From Gammaproteobacteria bacterium UBA2679 (GTDB lineage: Bacteria; Pseudomonadota; Gammaproteobacteria; Pseudomonadales; Oleiphilaceae), in assembly GCA_002354735.1 (NCBI GenBank), contig DEMD01000011.1, positions 186,001 to 250,000 of the forward strand: a stretch of 64,000 nucleotides of DNA, given 5' to 3'. Shown here piece by piece: positions 10,909 to 20,975 of this stretch. The translations under genes were made by a program, and so were the position numbers. The notes under the pieces were generated by a model. The model was not told where the DNA came from and did not search any database. It worked only from the letters and a program-made list of their open reading frames with translations. Numbering within the stretch: the first letter of the stretch is position 1; each line of letters begins with the position of its first letter.

Positions 10909-12129
10909 ATGCTGATACGTCCGATTCAGATGGAAGATCTCGACCAGATGGTCGAACTGGCGACAGCTGCCGGCATCGGCGTGACCTCGTTACCGTCAGA
11001 TCGAGCCCGCCTGCTGCAGCGAATTGCAACCTCGGTAGACTCATTCGCTGGTAAGCGTAGTCATGCCGAAGCAGACTATCTCTTCGCGCTGCAGGATACA
11101 GACGCCGATCATATGCTCGGTGTTTGTGGCGTAAAGGCCAGTGTCGGGCTCGATGAGGTCTGGTACAACTATCGGGTGTCGCAGACGGTCACTGCCTCGA
11201 AGGAAATGCATCTGCACAAGCGTATGCAGACGCTCCACCTCAGCAACGATATGACCGGCGCTACCGAGATCTGCTCCTTGCTACTGCACCCCGACTGCCG
11301 CAAATCCGCAAGGCGCACACCATGTGGCAGCTTTCTTTCGAAGTGCCGCTTTCTGTTCCTCGCGGCGTATGCAGAGCAGTTCGACTCCCGGGTTTTTGCC
11401 GAGATGCGAGGTCAATCTGACGATGAGGGGCATTCGCCATTCTGGGAAGCCCTGGGCGAACACTTCTTTCATTTCGAGTTCCCGCAGGCGGACTACCTCA
11501 GTGGCACCGGCAACAAGGCCTTCATAGCCGAGCTCATGCCCAGGCATCCGATTTACACGGTCTTCCTGAACGAGGCGGCGCGAGACTGCATTTCCCAGGT
11601 GCACAGAGATACGATGCCGGCGCTGCGGATGCTTGAGGCTGAAGGCTTCCGCAAGAACAACATGATCGATATTTTCGATGGCGGACCTTGTGTAGAGGCG
11701 GAGCTCGCAAGTATCGATGCCGTCGAGCGAACACAGGCGGCGACTCTGCGTGAATTGGCTTCGATACGACCGTTTTTGGAGCTGCCCGATACAGAACCCG
11801 GTGAAACCGCGGTCATGGTGGCGCCGGATCCGTCAGCACTCAAGGCGCTTGGGCTGCCGTTCGCCATGGGGGACTTCCGTGTTCGCCTAAGCGATCTGGC
11901 CATGCTCGATCAGCTCGTCACTGATACCGATAATCATGGCCTGCAGGGCGCACTGTTCGATACGCTGTTGACCCGCGAGCTGCGGTCCGCAGCCGAATCT
12001 GCAAAGATCGACTGGCTCGACCTGCCTCTGTTGATCACAAGACTCAAGCCAGTGCTCAACAGTCAGCACGGTATTCAGATCGATCGCAACACACATGTGG
12101 AGCAAATAGATGACAAGCCAGTCAGTTGA
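10909..12129 (+). CDS. aruG: Arginine N-succinyltransferase, second subunit (AruG-type), extended C-terminus
   Basis: Second AstA-family subunit, 406 aa. Conserved blocks match the preceding paralogue (YNYRVSQTVTASKEMHLH, FLSKCRFLFLAAYAEQF, SPFWEALGEHFFHFEF, FIAELMPRHPIYTVFL, MIDIFDGGP). Family members are usually about 340 aa. Here the recognisable AstA fold ends near residue 330 (DFRVRLSDL) and is followed by roughly 70 residues with no resemblance I recognise. The end overlaps the astD start by 20 bases, so the extension is tied to the operon layout. GGAGC before the ATG is a plausible ribosome site. Confidence 0.9.
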   Translation: MLIRPIQMEDLDQMVELATAAGIGVTSLPSDRARLLQRIATSVDSFAGKRSHAEADYLFALQDTDADHMLGVCGVKASVGLDEVWYNYRVSQTVTASKEMHLHKRMQTLHLSNDMTGATEICSLLLHPDCRKSARRTPCGSFLSKCRFLFLAAYAEQFDSRVFAEMRGQSDDEGHSPFWEALGEHFFHFEFPQADYLSGTGNKAFIAELMPRHPIYTVFLNEAARDCISQVHRDTMPALRMLEAEGFRKNNMIDIFDGGPCVEAELASIDAVERTQAATLRELASIRPFLELPDTEPGETAVMVAPDPSALKALGLPFAMGDFRVRLSDLAMLDQLVTDTDNHGLQGALFDTLLTRELRSAAESAKIDWLDLPLLITRLKPVLNSQHGIQIDRNTHVEQIDDKPVS

Positions 12130-13528
12130 TTCGGCGCCTCTACCCGGAGGCATGGAAGATGGACAGCAGGTCGATGCGGCTGTCGAGCGGGCGCGTGATG
12201 CGCTGAAGCCTTGGGCCGCCCAGAATTTCGAAGCTCGCGCCGATGTTTGCCGGCGTTATGCAAAGTGGCTTGGCGAGCATCTCGAAGAGGCGGCTCAGGC
12301 CATCGGCAAAGAAACCGGAAAGCCGCTGTGGGAATCGCGTACTGAAGTTCAGGCCATGATCGGCAAGGTGGAAATTTCGATCCGTGCCTATCACGAACGC
12401 ACACCGGAGAAAGCGACCGACACGCCAGCCGGCACCTCGGTACTCCGACACCGGCCACACGGTGTACTGGCTGTCTTTGGCCCCTATAATTTTCCCGGGC
12501 ATCTGCCTAACGGACATATCGTGCCGGCGCTGCTTGCGGGTAACACTATTATTTTCAAGCCCAGCGAGCTGACGCCGCGCTTCGGCGACTTCATGCATCG
12601 TGGCTGGATGGCGGCGGGCCTGCCGGATGGCGTGTTGAATGTCGTCCACGGCGGCCCTCAGACGGGCAAGGCGCTGGCGGCCCATCATGGCATCAATGGT
12701 CTGCTCTTTACCGGTAGCAGTACGACCGGTGCCATCATCCATGAGCAGTATGGCGCTCATCCAAACAAGATTCTCGCGCTCGAGATGGGTGGCAACAACG
12801 CTCTGATCATCGCATCGCCATTTCCTCAGGACGCGGCTGTGATGATGACGCTGCAGTCAGCTTTTCTGAGCGCAGGGCAGCGCTGCACCTGTAGCAGGCG
12901 CCTGGTTGTGGAGAAAGGTGCCATTGGTGATCGCTTTCTGGAGGCGCTCAAGGCGGCGACTCAAAGTATTCAGATCGGCGACTACGATCAGGAACCACAA
13001 CCATTTATGGGTCGGTTGATCAGCGAAAGAGCGGCAGATCAGGTGCTCGCAGCCCAGGCTGAGCTCATAAGCCTCGGTGGCGTGCCGCTGCTCGAAAGCA
13101 GCCATATTCACGATAACAGGGCTTTTCTCAGCCCAGGCATCATCGATGTGACGGCGATCCGCGAGCTGCCAGACCGCGAGGTGTTCGGTCCCCTGTTGCA
13201 GGTGCAACGTTACGACAGTTTCGATGAAGCGCTCAGACTGGCGAATGCTACGGTGTTCGGTCTCGCTGGTGGCATCATCACTGACGATCGCGAGCGCTAC
13301 GAGGCGGCCTACGAGGCCAGCCATGTCGGCATATTCAACTGGAACAAGCCGCTGACAGGCGCCAGTAGTGGTGCGCCGTTCGGTGGTGTGGGCGCAAGCG
13401 GCAATCATCGCCCCAGTGCCTTTTATGCTGCTGATTATTGCGCTTACCCGGTCGCGTCGATGATCGACGAGCAGGCGGCCCTGCCGTCTACTCCGCCAAT
13501 CGGACTCATGCTGCCAGGCGCAGGCTGA
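12110..13528 (+). CDS. astD: Succinylglutamate-semialdehyde dehydrogenase
   Basis: NAD-dependent aldehyde dehydrogenase oxidising N-succinylglutamate 5-semialdehyde to N-succinylglutamate, the fourth AST step. The 472-aa protein carries the ALDH marks: [10 protein letters not shown] with the general-base Glu (about residue 225) and the nucleophilic Cys in [12 protein letters not shown] (about 259). The family-typical [22 protein letters not shown] lies near the C-terminus. GGAG lies upstream of the ATG inside the aruG coding end, so translation is probably coupled. Confidence 0.95.
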   Translation: MTSQSVDSAPLPGGMEDGQQVDAAVERARDALKPWAAQNFEARADVCRRYAKWLGEHLEEAAQAIGKETGKPLWESRTEVQAMIGKVEISIRAYHERTPEKATDTPAGTSVLRHRPHGVLAVFGPYNFPGHLPNGHIVPALLAGNTIIFKPSELTPRFGDFMHRGWMAAGLPDGVLNVVHGGPQTGKALAAHHGINGLLFTGSSTTGAIIHEQYGAHPNKILALEMGGNNALIIASPFPQDAAVMMTLQSAFLSAGQRCTCSRRLVVEKGAIGDRFLEALKAATQSIQIGDYDQEPQPFMGRLISERAADQVLAAQAELISLGGVPLLESSHIHDNRAFLSPGIIDVTAIRELPDREVFGPLLQVQRYDSFDEALRLANATVFGLAGGIITDDRERYEAAYEASHVGIFNWNKPLTGASSGAPFGGVGASGNHRPSAFYAADYCAYPVASMIDEQAALPSTPPIGLMLPGAG

Positions 13529-13577
13529 TAGCGGGCAGTGTTGTCGAGTAGCCACTTTCTTATCGAGCAGGAGTTCC

Positions 13578-14948
13578 ATGCAGCCAGCTAACAGTCAGGC
13601 AACAGAAGCCAATTATGATGGTCTGGTAGGGCCGACCCATAGTTACAGTGGCTTATCCTCTGGCAATGTCGCGTCGACATCGAACAGACAGGCCGTATCG
13701 AATCCTCGCGATGCAGCACTGCAAGGTCTCGACAAGATGCTCAGACTGGCTGATGCTGGGCTGGTCCAGGGTGTGTTACCGCCTCATTTCAGACCGGCAC
13801 TCAGTATGGCGCGGCGCCTGGGCTTCTCGGGTTCAGATGCCCGGGTACTGGAAGATGTGCAGGCTCAGGCCCCTTATCTGCTGGGTAGTCTCACATCGGC
13901 ATCGTCGATGTGGACAGCCAATGCGGCAACCGTGGCGCCCTCGGCGGATAGCTCAGACGGCCGAGTACACTTCACGCCGGCCAATCTCAACGCCAAGTTC
14001 CACCGCTCCTTCGAGCATCTCACCAGTGGGCGTGCATTGGCTGCCACCTTCAGGGATGAGCGCCATTTCGCACATCACGAGGCACTGCCAGGCGTTGCCG
14101 AATTCGGTGATGAGGGCGCTGCCAACCATACTCGACTCTGTGCGGAGTATGGCAAGCCGGGAGTTCACTTTTTCGTCTACGGTCGTGAGGGCTTCAATGT
14201 CGACTCACCACGTCCGTCACGATTTCATGCTCGGCAGACACTGGAGGCCTCACAGGCCGTAGCGCGCCAGCACGGACTGACGGCTGGACAGTGCGTGTTC
14301 GCGCTGCAGAATCCTGCAGTCATCGACGCGGGCGTCTTCCATAACGATGTCATCGCGGTCGGCAACAGGCAGGTCCTGTTCTATCACGAGCAGGCCTTTC
14401 ATGATGAGACGCGATGCCTGAATGATTTAAAGCTCGCTTACTCGCGCTGCGCCAGCACAGGTCCGGCCTTTACGCCAATCCGGGTGAGGTCAGAAGCGGT
14501 TTCCGTCGAGGATGCCGTGTCTTCATATCTGTTTAATTCACAACTATTGTCACGGGATGACGACAGCATGAGCCTCCTGGTGCCTGTCGAGTGCGAGCGG
14601 AATCCACGTGTACACCAGTACCTGCTCAAGCTCGTGGACGATCAGTCGCAGCCGATCAGGGAAGTGATATATGCCGATCTCACCCAGAGCATGCTCAATG
14701 GCGGCGGGCCTGCCTGTCTTCGACTGCGTGTCGTGCTTACACCTGATGAGCTCGCGGCGGCCAACGCGGCCTGTCTGATCGATCACGCGAGACACAGGAC
14801 CTTGAGCGACTGGGTCAAGCGACACTATCGTGACCGCCTCAGCGCCAGAGACCTTGCGGATCCTGAGCTGCTGAAAGAGAGTCAGACAGCCCTCGATGAA
14901 CTCACGACCTTGCTCGAGCTCGGGTCCATCTACGACTTCCAGCGCTGA
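13578..14948 (+). CDS. astB: N-succinylarginine dihydrolase
   Basis: Hydrolyses N2-succinylarginine to succinylornithine, two ammonia and CO2, the second AST step. The 456-aa product opens with the family block [19 protein letters not shown] and contains [35 protein letters not shown] and [15 protein letters not shown], typical of the guanidine-modifying fold. AGGAG lies 5 bases before the ATG. It ends the operon. No succinylglutamate desuccinylase (astE/aruE) follows, so the last step must be encoded elsewhere. Confidence 0.96.
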   Translation: MQPANSQATEANYDGLVGPTHSYSGLSSGNVASTSNRQAVSNPRDAALQGLDKMLRLADAGLVQGVLPPHFRPALSMARRLGFSGSDARVLEDVQAQAPYLLGSLTSASSMWTANAATVAPSADSSDGRVHFTPANLNAKFHRSFEHLTSGRALAATFRDERHFAHHEALPGVAEFGDEGAANHTRLCAEYGKPGVHFFVYGREGFNVDSPRPSRFHARQTLEASQAVARQHGLTAGQCVFALQNPAVIDAGVFHNDVIAVGNRQVLFYHEQAFHDETRCLNDLKLAYSRCASTGPAFTPIRVRSEAVSVEDAVSSYLFNSQLLSRDDDSMSLLVPVECERNPRVHQYLLKLVDDQSQPIREVIYADLTQSMLNGGGPACLRLRVVLTPDELAAANAACLIDHARHRTLSDWVKRHYRDRLSARDLADPELLKESQTALDELTTLLELGSIYDFQR

Positions 14949-14960
14949 GCTGGCGCCCGA

Positions 14961-16349
14961 TCAGGACTGGACGCGGCGCTTTCTGACGCCGGTCCCCTCC
15001 AGCTCCGTAACGCCCGCTTCGAGATAATCCAGCAGGCGCTGCATCGACGGCAGTGTCCGGCGGCAGGCAGTAAAGCCGAATTCGACCTGATCCCGATAAC
15101 TGAGCATGGTGATGTTCAGCGCGACATGGTCGACCGGAATCGATACCGGATAAATGCCTTCGAGCATGGCGCCGTTCCAGTACATGGCCTTTTCGGGTCC
15201 TGGCACATTCGAAATGACCACATTGAAAGCCTGCCACTGTGGCGCGAGCCCGGTGAGGATGTTCAGACCTGATGGCGCAAGGGTGAGGGCGGTATAGTTC
15301 AGAACCTCTTCCGGTGTCATGCGGCTGAAGCGGCTCTTCCCCTCGTCGATCGAGCCCTTCACCCGCTGGAGACGATCGATCGGGTCTGCGATGTCGGTGC
15401 CAAGGTTGGCCAGTATCATGGCGATCTGATTGCCGCTCTCGCTGTCGTCCTTGCGGATCGACATGGGAACCATGGCAATCAGCGGCCGGTCCGGCAGGGC
15501 GTTCTGACTGAGGAGGTAGTGGCGCAGGGCACTGCCACAGGCTGCCACCAGAACATCGTTCAGGGTGGCGCGGTTACGTTTGGCAATGACCTTGATCCGG
15601 CTGAGTTGTATCGACTGTGCAGCAAAACGGCGTGAACCGGTAATCCTCTGGTTAAGGATGGAATTCGGAGCCTGGAACAGCGAGACCATGTCCTCATGTT
15701 TGCGCGCCTTCACGAGGGTGCGTGTCAACTCAGTTGCCAGCTTCGGTACCGTTGCAATCTGCTTGCCAGCGTCCCCTGCGAGATGGCGTATGCTATGGAT
15801 CAAATCGCCGCCGGTGAGCATTTCGCTGCGCTGGGCAAGCTTGGGGTTTATCGCCCAGATTGGTGGCTTGCCACGTTTGGCTGGATCGTAATCCTGTGAT
15901 CGCAGCATCATCCGCATCGCGGCAATACCGTCCACCATACTGTGGTGCGCCTTGTGGTAGAAGGCGAACCGTTTGCCCCGGATGCCCTCGATAAGATGGC
16001 TTTCCCACAATGGACGCTCACGATCCATCAAGGTGCCATGATTGGCCGACACCAGGGATAGCAGTTCACGTATACGCCCCGGCTTGGGCAGTGCCTCATG
16101 CTGGAAGTGGTGGTCGAGATCGAAGTGCTGGTCCTCTTCCCAGTAATACTGACCAAAGCGCAGTCTGAGGCGAAGATTGAACGGCGGTTTCGGCTCTCTA
16201 TAGCTGCGCATCTCTTCTGCAAGCCTGGTGATATAGCCTGGCCCGGCACCTTCCGGAAAAGAGAAGATCATGAGCCCACCAACATGCATTGGCTGGGTTC
16301 TTTTTTCCAGCCAGAGGAACATCTGGTCTACTGGGCTGAGTGCTTTCAT
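14961..16349 (-). CDS. Wax ester synthase / acyl-CoA:diacylglycerol acyltransferase (WS/DGAT)
   Basis: Membrane-associated acyltransferase that joins acyl-CoA to fatty alcohols (wax esters) or diacylglycerol (triacylglycerol). The 462-aa protein has the active-site motif HHSMVDG at about residue 136, the N-terminal block MKALSPVDQMFLWLEKRTQPMHVGG, and the C-terminal blocks VISNVPGPEKAMYWNGA and ALNITMLSYRDQVEFGFTACR. All are characteristic of WS/DGAT. It converges on astB with only 12 bases between them. A fatty acyl-CoA reductase at 34967-36949 could supply its alcohol substrate; the preference for alcohol or diacylglycerol cannot be read from sequence. Confidence 0.93.
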   Translation of the reverse strand: MKALSPVDQMFLWLEKRTQPMHVGGLMIFSFPEGAGPGYITRLAEEMRSYREPKPPFNLRLRLRFGQYYWEEDQHFDLDHHFQHEALPKPGRIRELLSLVSANHGTLMDRERPLWESHLIEGIRGKRFAFYHKAHHSMVDGIAAMRMMLRSQDYDPAKRGKPPIWAINPKLAQRSEMLTGGDLIHSIRHLAGDAGKQIATVPKLATELTRTLVKARKHEDMVSLFQAPNSILNQRITGSRRFAAQSIQLSRIKVIAKRNRATLNDVLVAACGSALRHYLLSQNALPDRPLIAMVPMSIRKDDSESGNQIAMILANLGTDIADPIDRLQRVKGSIDEGKSRFSRMTPEEVLNYTALTLAPSGLNILTGLAPQWQAFNVVISNVPGPEKAMYWNGAMLEGIYPVSIPVDHVALNITMLSYRDQVEFGFTACRRTLPSMQRLLDYLEAGVTELEGTGVRKRRVQS

Positions 16350-16532
16350 GCGTGTTCCCTTGTCTTGTTGTTCGAGCCTGGGCCGATTATACGGTGATCA
16401 GCGCAGCTGGAAGAAGGTATCTCCTGCTCAGGCTCTGTGCAGCGTCATGAATCAGATCATGGCTATGCCTGCCAACTCGCTGGTAAACTACGGTGCTAAC
16501 GAACCCTTTATCAAGATGTTGAGGATGAAGCC

Positions 16533-17129
16533 ATGCTGAACCTGAGTCAAACGAGCCCCCGATATCGGGTATCGGCGTTGCTGAGGACCTTGTTGCCATT
16601 ACTGCTGCTTACACCGCTGGCGATCAGTTCAGGCGCCCAGGCGGCGCCTGAGCTTGTCAGCCCCGAGCAGACGCCGGTCGATGCCATCGAGCGGGAGTCC
16701 GAGCGTCAGGTCGAAAACCTCAAACAGCTCTACCTGACCAATGACGCCGTAAGCGCACTACTGCAGCACCTCAATGCGATGCTTCGCTCACATGCGTACA
16801 GCCAGGAGCGGATCGTCGATCTTGAAAAGCCCCAGGGGCTGGTGTATCAGCTTGATGTAAGTGATAGCCGAGCGCTCGTCGTGCGAACCAGCGACTATCG
16901 TAAAGCTGGTGCAGCGACCCACGGCTCGATCTCACTCGACCTCAGCGGAATCGACCCATACGTCGGCTATCAGTGCGATGCACGCAATCGCAAGTGCTGG
17001 ATCAATGATCCTGTTGATGAAACTTCGGAGTGGCTGACCCTCGCTCACGAACCCGCTGCGGCCGAAAAGATCAGTATGGCCATGGCCGAACTGATCAAGC
17101 GCTTACAGAAGCGAGTTGGCGCGAACTGA
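16533..17129 (+). CDS. Small secreted hypothetical protein
   Basis: Unrecognised 198-aa protein. Residues about 16-36 form a hydrophobic stretch ending in GAQAAPE, a plausible signal peptidase I site, so it is probably periplasmic. The mature part is mixed charge with predicted helices and has a short central segment with two Cys (QCDARNRKCW) that could form a disulfide. AGGATG just upstream of the ATG may act as ribosome site. Its last 27 bases overlap the 3' end of the converging histidine kinase gene. Neighbouring an envelope-sensing operon is suggestive, but no function is assigned. Confidence 0.7.
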   Translation: MLNLSQTSPRYRVSALLRTLLPLLLLTPLAISSGAQAAPELVSPEQTPVDAIERESERQVENLKQLYLTNDAVSALLQHLNAMLRSHAYSQERIVDLEKPQGLVYQLDVSDSRALVVRTSDYRKAGAATHGSISLDLSGIDPYVGYQCDARNRKCWINDPVDETSEWLTLAHEPAAAEKISMAMAELIKRLQKRVGAN

Positions 17130-19775
17130 TAGACAAATGGTGAAGCGACAGCCGGAGCCCAGACTGGACTGGACACTGACGTGACCACCATGTTTCTGCA
17201 CGATGACCTGGACCATGCGCAGGCCGAGACCTGTGCCGGGTATCATTTCCCGCTCTGAGGCTCGGGTGCGGCTGAAGGCCTCGAAAAGATGCCCCAGCTC
17301 CTCTTCTGCAATGCCCTCGCCCTGGTCGCTTATCTGCAGGCAGAAATCGTTATCGGTGCGGAAGCAGTCGAGCCCGACGCTGGCTCCGGAAGCGCTATGT
17401 TTGATGGCATTGGTCAGCAGGTTGACGAGTGCACGTTCTATCAGGGCTGGCGCACAGTACACCCAGAGTTCCTCATCGTTTCTGCTAACCCGCTGCAGCT
17501 TCACATGATGCCTTTCGGCCAGTGCGTACACAGCATCGGCTGCATTGTCCATCAGGTCCTGCAGGCAAACTTCACTGCGCTCCACGATCACCAGTGACTC
17601 GAGTTTCGCAAGCTGTATGAACTCTTCTGCCATCGACAGGCTCTTCTGCGCCAGTCGCCGTGCATCGCCTATGCGCCGATGCGCGACCTGAAGCTGCTCT
17701 GCCTGATTGCTGTCGTCAATCGAGCAGAGCAGCTCGTCCAGCGCATCGAAGGTCGCCAGCTGAGCAGCCAGCGGCGAACGAATATCGTGAGACACGAAAT
17801 TGATCGCTTCCAGCCGGTCCTTCTGAGCCTCATGCACAGGAAATATGTCAGTTAGACTAACGACGGCACCGGTGGCGGTTTGGGTGTCAGGTCGAAATGG
17901 TGAGATCGACACGATATAGGCCAGGTTCGCTGCGGATACTTCCCGCTTGAGAACGGTTTGGGTAAGAATGGCCTGGCGCAGGGCCTCTGCCCAGTCGGCG
18001 CGACTGACCAGACGTGACTCGGGCAGGTGATCGCTGAGCGGATCGCCATGACGGACGCGACCGCCCAGAATCTGTCGTGCCCGCTTGTTCAGTAGTACGA
18101 TGCACCCGGTAGGACCAATGACCGCAATGCCATCTGAAACCTCATTGATGATCGTTCTGGCAAAGCTGTTCAATTGCCCGAGATTTTCGATGGCTGTGCG
18201 GATGGTCTGAATCTGCCGTTCGCTGCTCCCAAGCTGCCAGCTGCTGATTTCCCGATCAGCGGCTGAGGTCTTCGATGTGTTGAGCATCGTCGCCAGATGG
18301 TGCTGCATTTCGGGCAGTTCATCCCGTCGATCACCGGAAAACTGCATATGCACGCGTGAATTGCCGCCTGTCTTGCCCTGGCTGTTCGTCGGTGTCAGCT
18401 CAAAGCTGAGCTCCACGAGGTCGATATCGGCCTCGACAAGCTGTTCCTCATTCAGAGCCCTTTTCGGTATCGACTCGTCGATGTGCTCAATAACGGAATA
18501 GTGTAGTGGCTGAAAGAACCTGCAGACATCTCCGATCCAGTGGCTACTATCCCGACCACGACGACCGGTGAGTTCATAGAGCTGTGGCTGTATCGACAGG
18601 CGCAGAATTTCCTGCTGCAGATAGCGCGAGGTCCGGGTGAGCCGACGCCAGCTCCAGATTGGATAGGCCGTCAACAGCACTGCGATGATTGCTGACGGTG
18701 CGAGCCAGACCTGCAGACTCTGCAGGGTGAGCATTGAGAGCGACATGAGAATGGCGGCACTCAGGAGCACCCACATCAGACTGACACTGGCTGGCAGCAG
18801 AACCAGCGCAGCCACGACGATGGCTATGGCGATAACGGCAATCAAGTACTCCAGCCGCTTGTCCGCCGGTGAAATAAGCCGCTGTTGCGCGAGCGCCTCG
18901 AAAGTGGCCCGATGATACACCACGCCGGGCACACTTCGACTGCGAGCGGTGTCGGCAACAGAGAGCGTATCGCCCAGCCCGGGACTGCTCGAGCCTACGA
19001 ACACGGCACGACCGGTCAGGTCAGGCAGCGCCTGGGGCTTCAAGGCATCCACGTACGACCAGGATCGTTGGGCATTGCGGGCGAGGCGTGGCAGGATCTC
19101 GCCGCCGCCAGTCTCTGCCTTGCGAGGATCAGACGCTTTGTTCGTTCGGTCTGTCTTGAGCTGCCAGGCCGCGTCAGCGAGCGACCCAAAGGTATACCAG
19201 CTTGCCTGCGCGGTACTCGAATCGAGCGCCATGTTCACGAGCTCCGATGCCCGGAAGGTGCGGCTGCGGGGGCTGCGCCGGGCAATGCCGTCGATATCCA
19301 GCGCAACTTCAGTGAGGCCAACTCGCGCGCTCGATTTGCGGAGCGGTGCCAGTGGCAGGACGCCGTAGTCGCCGTCGGTATGCATCGGGAGTACGATGCG
19401 TCCATGCGCTCTGAAGCTAGAATCCAGGCGGCTGTCGCCATCGCGTGGCTCACTGAACAGGACGTCGAAGACAACGACATCCGCCCCAGCTTCGGTGAGC
19501 CGGTCGACCAGGCTCGCATGCACCTCGCGTGACCACGGCCACGGTCCGATCTGACGAATGCTGCGCTCATCGATAGCGACCAGTTCACTGTGCAGCATCA
19601 TCAGTGGTGGGGCATTCGCAAGTGCGAGATCAAGAGCGAACAGGTCGAGTTTTTCGAATATGGCTGAGAAGCTCAATGTGCCGTAGAGACCAATGAGCAG
19701 CAGGCCGAGCAACAGCGGCTCGAGCAACATGCGACGCACTGGCGGCTGACTCACATGACGGGTGGTGAGAGACAT
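17103..19775 (-). CDS. CHASE2-domain sensor histidine kinase
   Basis: Membrane histidine kinase of 890 aa. Order: one N-terminal membrane segment (about 17-38), a periplasmic CHASE2 domain (about 40-295, with AIDERSIRQIGPWPWSR and VVFDVLFSEP), three membrane helices (about 308-375), a linker, a PAS-like domain (about 530-640), HisKA with phospho-accepting His663 in NFVSHDIRSP, and HATPase_c with N box NLLTNAIKHS, G1 SDQGEGI and G2 GTGLGL. It is the last gene of an operon with a FecR/LysM protein and an OmpR-type regulator, so the three probably form one pathway sensing an extracytoplasmic cue. The ligand of CHASE2 is unknown. Confidence 0.93.
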   Translation of the reverse strand: MSLTTRHVSQPPVRRMLLEPLLLGLLLIGLYGTLSFSAIFEKLDLFALDLALANAPPLMMLHSELVAIDERSIRQIGPWPWSREVHASLVDRLTEAGADVVVFDVLFSEPRDGDSRLDSSFRAHGRIVLPMHTDGDYGVLPLAPLRKSSARVGLTEVALDIDGIARRSPRSRTFRASELVNMALDSSTAQASWYTFGSLADAAWQLKTDRTNKASDPRKAETGGGEILPRLARNAQRSWSYVDALKPQALPDLTGRAVFVGSSSPGLGDTLSVADTARSRSVPGVVYHRATFEALAQQRLISPADKRLEYLIAVIAIAIVVAALVLLPASVSLMWVLLSAAILMSLSMLTLQSLQVWLAPSAIIAVLLTAYPIWSWRRLTRTSRYLQQEILRLSIQPQLYELTGRRGRDSSHWIGDVCRFFQPLHYSVIEHIDESIPKRALNEEQLVEADIDLVELSFELTPTNSQGKTGGNSRVHMQFSGDRRDELPEMQHHLATMLNTSKTSAADREISSWQLGSSERQIQTIRTAIENLGQLNSFARTIINEVSDGIAVIGPTGCIVLLNKRARQILGGRVRHGDPLSDHLPESRLVSRADWAEALRQAILTQTVLKREVSAANLAYIVSISPFRPDTQTATGAVVSLTDIFPVHEAQKDRLEAINFVSHDIRSPLAAQLATFDALDELLCSIDDSNQAEQLQVAHRRIGDARRLAQKSLSMAEEFIQLAKLESLVIVERSEVCLQDLMDNAADAVYALAERHHVKLQRVSRNDEELWVYCAPALIERALVNLLTNAIKHSASGASVGLDCFRTDNDFCLQISDQGEGIAEEELGHLFEAFSRTRASEREMIPGTGLGLRMVQVIVQKHGGHVSVQSSLGSGCRFTICLSVRANSLL

Positions 19776-19790
19776 CTGACCTGCTACAGC

Positions 19791-20975
19791 TTACAGAGAC
19801 GTTCGATCAGGCGACCTTGAAGACAGCCTGAGCTCGAACTGACGCGGGGCCTTGCTGTCCACCCTGAATTCGAACTGCTGTGGTACTCCCCGGAAACCAG
19901 CCTTGTCCACAACCTGGAGTACCAGGCGATACACACCATCAGCTTCAGTGGGCAGGCGCAAACGGTTGGAGTCGCTGATGCCGGTATCGAGCAGCTTGTA
20001 GGCTTGATCGTCCGCCAGACCCCGAAACATGATTCGGTAGCGTACCAAACTGTGGCTTGAGTCTTCGCTCCAGCTGGCGACAGCAGGCGCACCGTCCGCC
20101 CCGCCGGCACGAGAAATACTCAAGGCCGCTATACTCGGCAGCTGTCTGGTGGTGATGCCCTCGGTGCTGGACACTGACGCGCCAGCTCCAGCCGGTACCC
20201 TGACTTCACTGCCTTCGATGCCTATGCCTCGCGTGCGAAGTGTTATCAGACCTTCAAGCACTTCGATGCGGCTGCCGACGTCAGTCTGTTCAAGTACGAA
20301 GACGGTGCCACGAACAGCGGCAGTGACGTCCCTGGTCTGAATCTCATAGCGGCCTTCCGGTCCAACTCGGTCGCGCACCTCGGATTTGATCCGGCCGCTG
20401 CGCAGGCGTAGTCGGGTATCGACCATGCCGGAGTCGCCATAGAAACGCAGCTGATTAAAGTCGACGTCGGCCTTCGGTCCCAGGCTCAGTCTGGAACCGT
20501 CTTCGAAATGGACGCGTGCCGAGCCTTCTTCCACCTTGATCCGATCGCCCACATTTAGCTTTACGCCGGGCGTGGCAGCACGCCGACGCGGTTCGCCCCG
20601 TCGGTAAATCCACACGGTGCCAGCCACTTCGGCCAAAACTGCTGGGCGAGGCGCATGCTTGAGCCACTTCAGCGGAATGCGAACAATGGTGCCTGGGGGC
20701 AGGGCGAAGGCATCACTCAGCGCATTGTATCTGACAAGATCGACCCAATCCTCTGAGGACCGAAGATAACGCCGACCGACCGACTCAAGACTTTCCTGCT
20801 CGGCAAGCGGATAGTGCCAGTCTTCGCCGTCGACACTGCCAAGGGCGTGTGCGGGTGGTTCGCCAGCGCGCAGCGGCGAGCTGATCAGCGCCAGCAGAAG
20901 CAGGCAGTAGCCTAAGATCAACTCAGGCTTGAGGCCTCCGGCAGAGGTTGATACCCACGCGGTGAAGACGCTCAT
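19791..20975 (-). CDS. FecR-domain protein with LysM-like N-terminus
   Basis: 394-aa exported protein. A hydrophobic segment near residues 18-36 is a probable signal peptide. A LysM-like repeat follows (about 53-107, with ESLESVGRRYL, then a conserved N and LPPGTIVRIPLKWL), expected to bind peptidoglycan glycan. A FecR domain covers about 120-260 (EVAGTVWIYRR, GDRIKVEEGSARVHFEDGSRLSLG, TAAVRGTVFVL), and the C-terminus has beta-rich Ig-like sequence. Its start overlaps the upstream regulator stop by 4 bases (ATGA), and the CHASE2 kinase begins 15 bases downstream. An accessory role in periplasmic sensing is inferred from this operon. Confidence 0.88.
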   Translation of the reverse strand: MSVFTAWVSTSAGGLKPELILGYCLLLLALISSPLRAGEPPAHALGSVDGEDWHYPLAEQESLESVGRRYLRSSEDWVDLVRYNALSDAFALPPGTIVRIPLKWLKHAPRPAVLAEVAGTVWIYRRGEPRRRAATPGVKLNVGDRIKVEEGSARVHFEDGSRLSLGPKADVDFNQLRFYGDSGMVDTRLRLRSGRIKSEVRDRVGPEGRYEIQTRDVTAAVRGTVFVLEQTDVGSRIEVLEGLITLRTRGIGIEGSEVRVPAGAGASVSSTEGITTRQLPSIAALSISRAGGADGAPAVASWSEDSSHSLVRYRIMFRGLADDQAYKLLDTGISDSNRLRLPTEADGVYRLVLQVVDKAGFRGVPQQFEFRVDSKAPRQFELRLSSRSPDRTSL

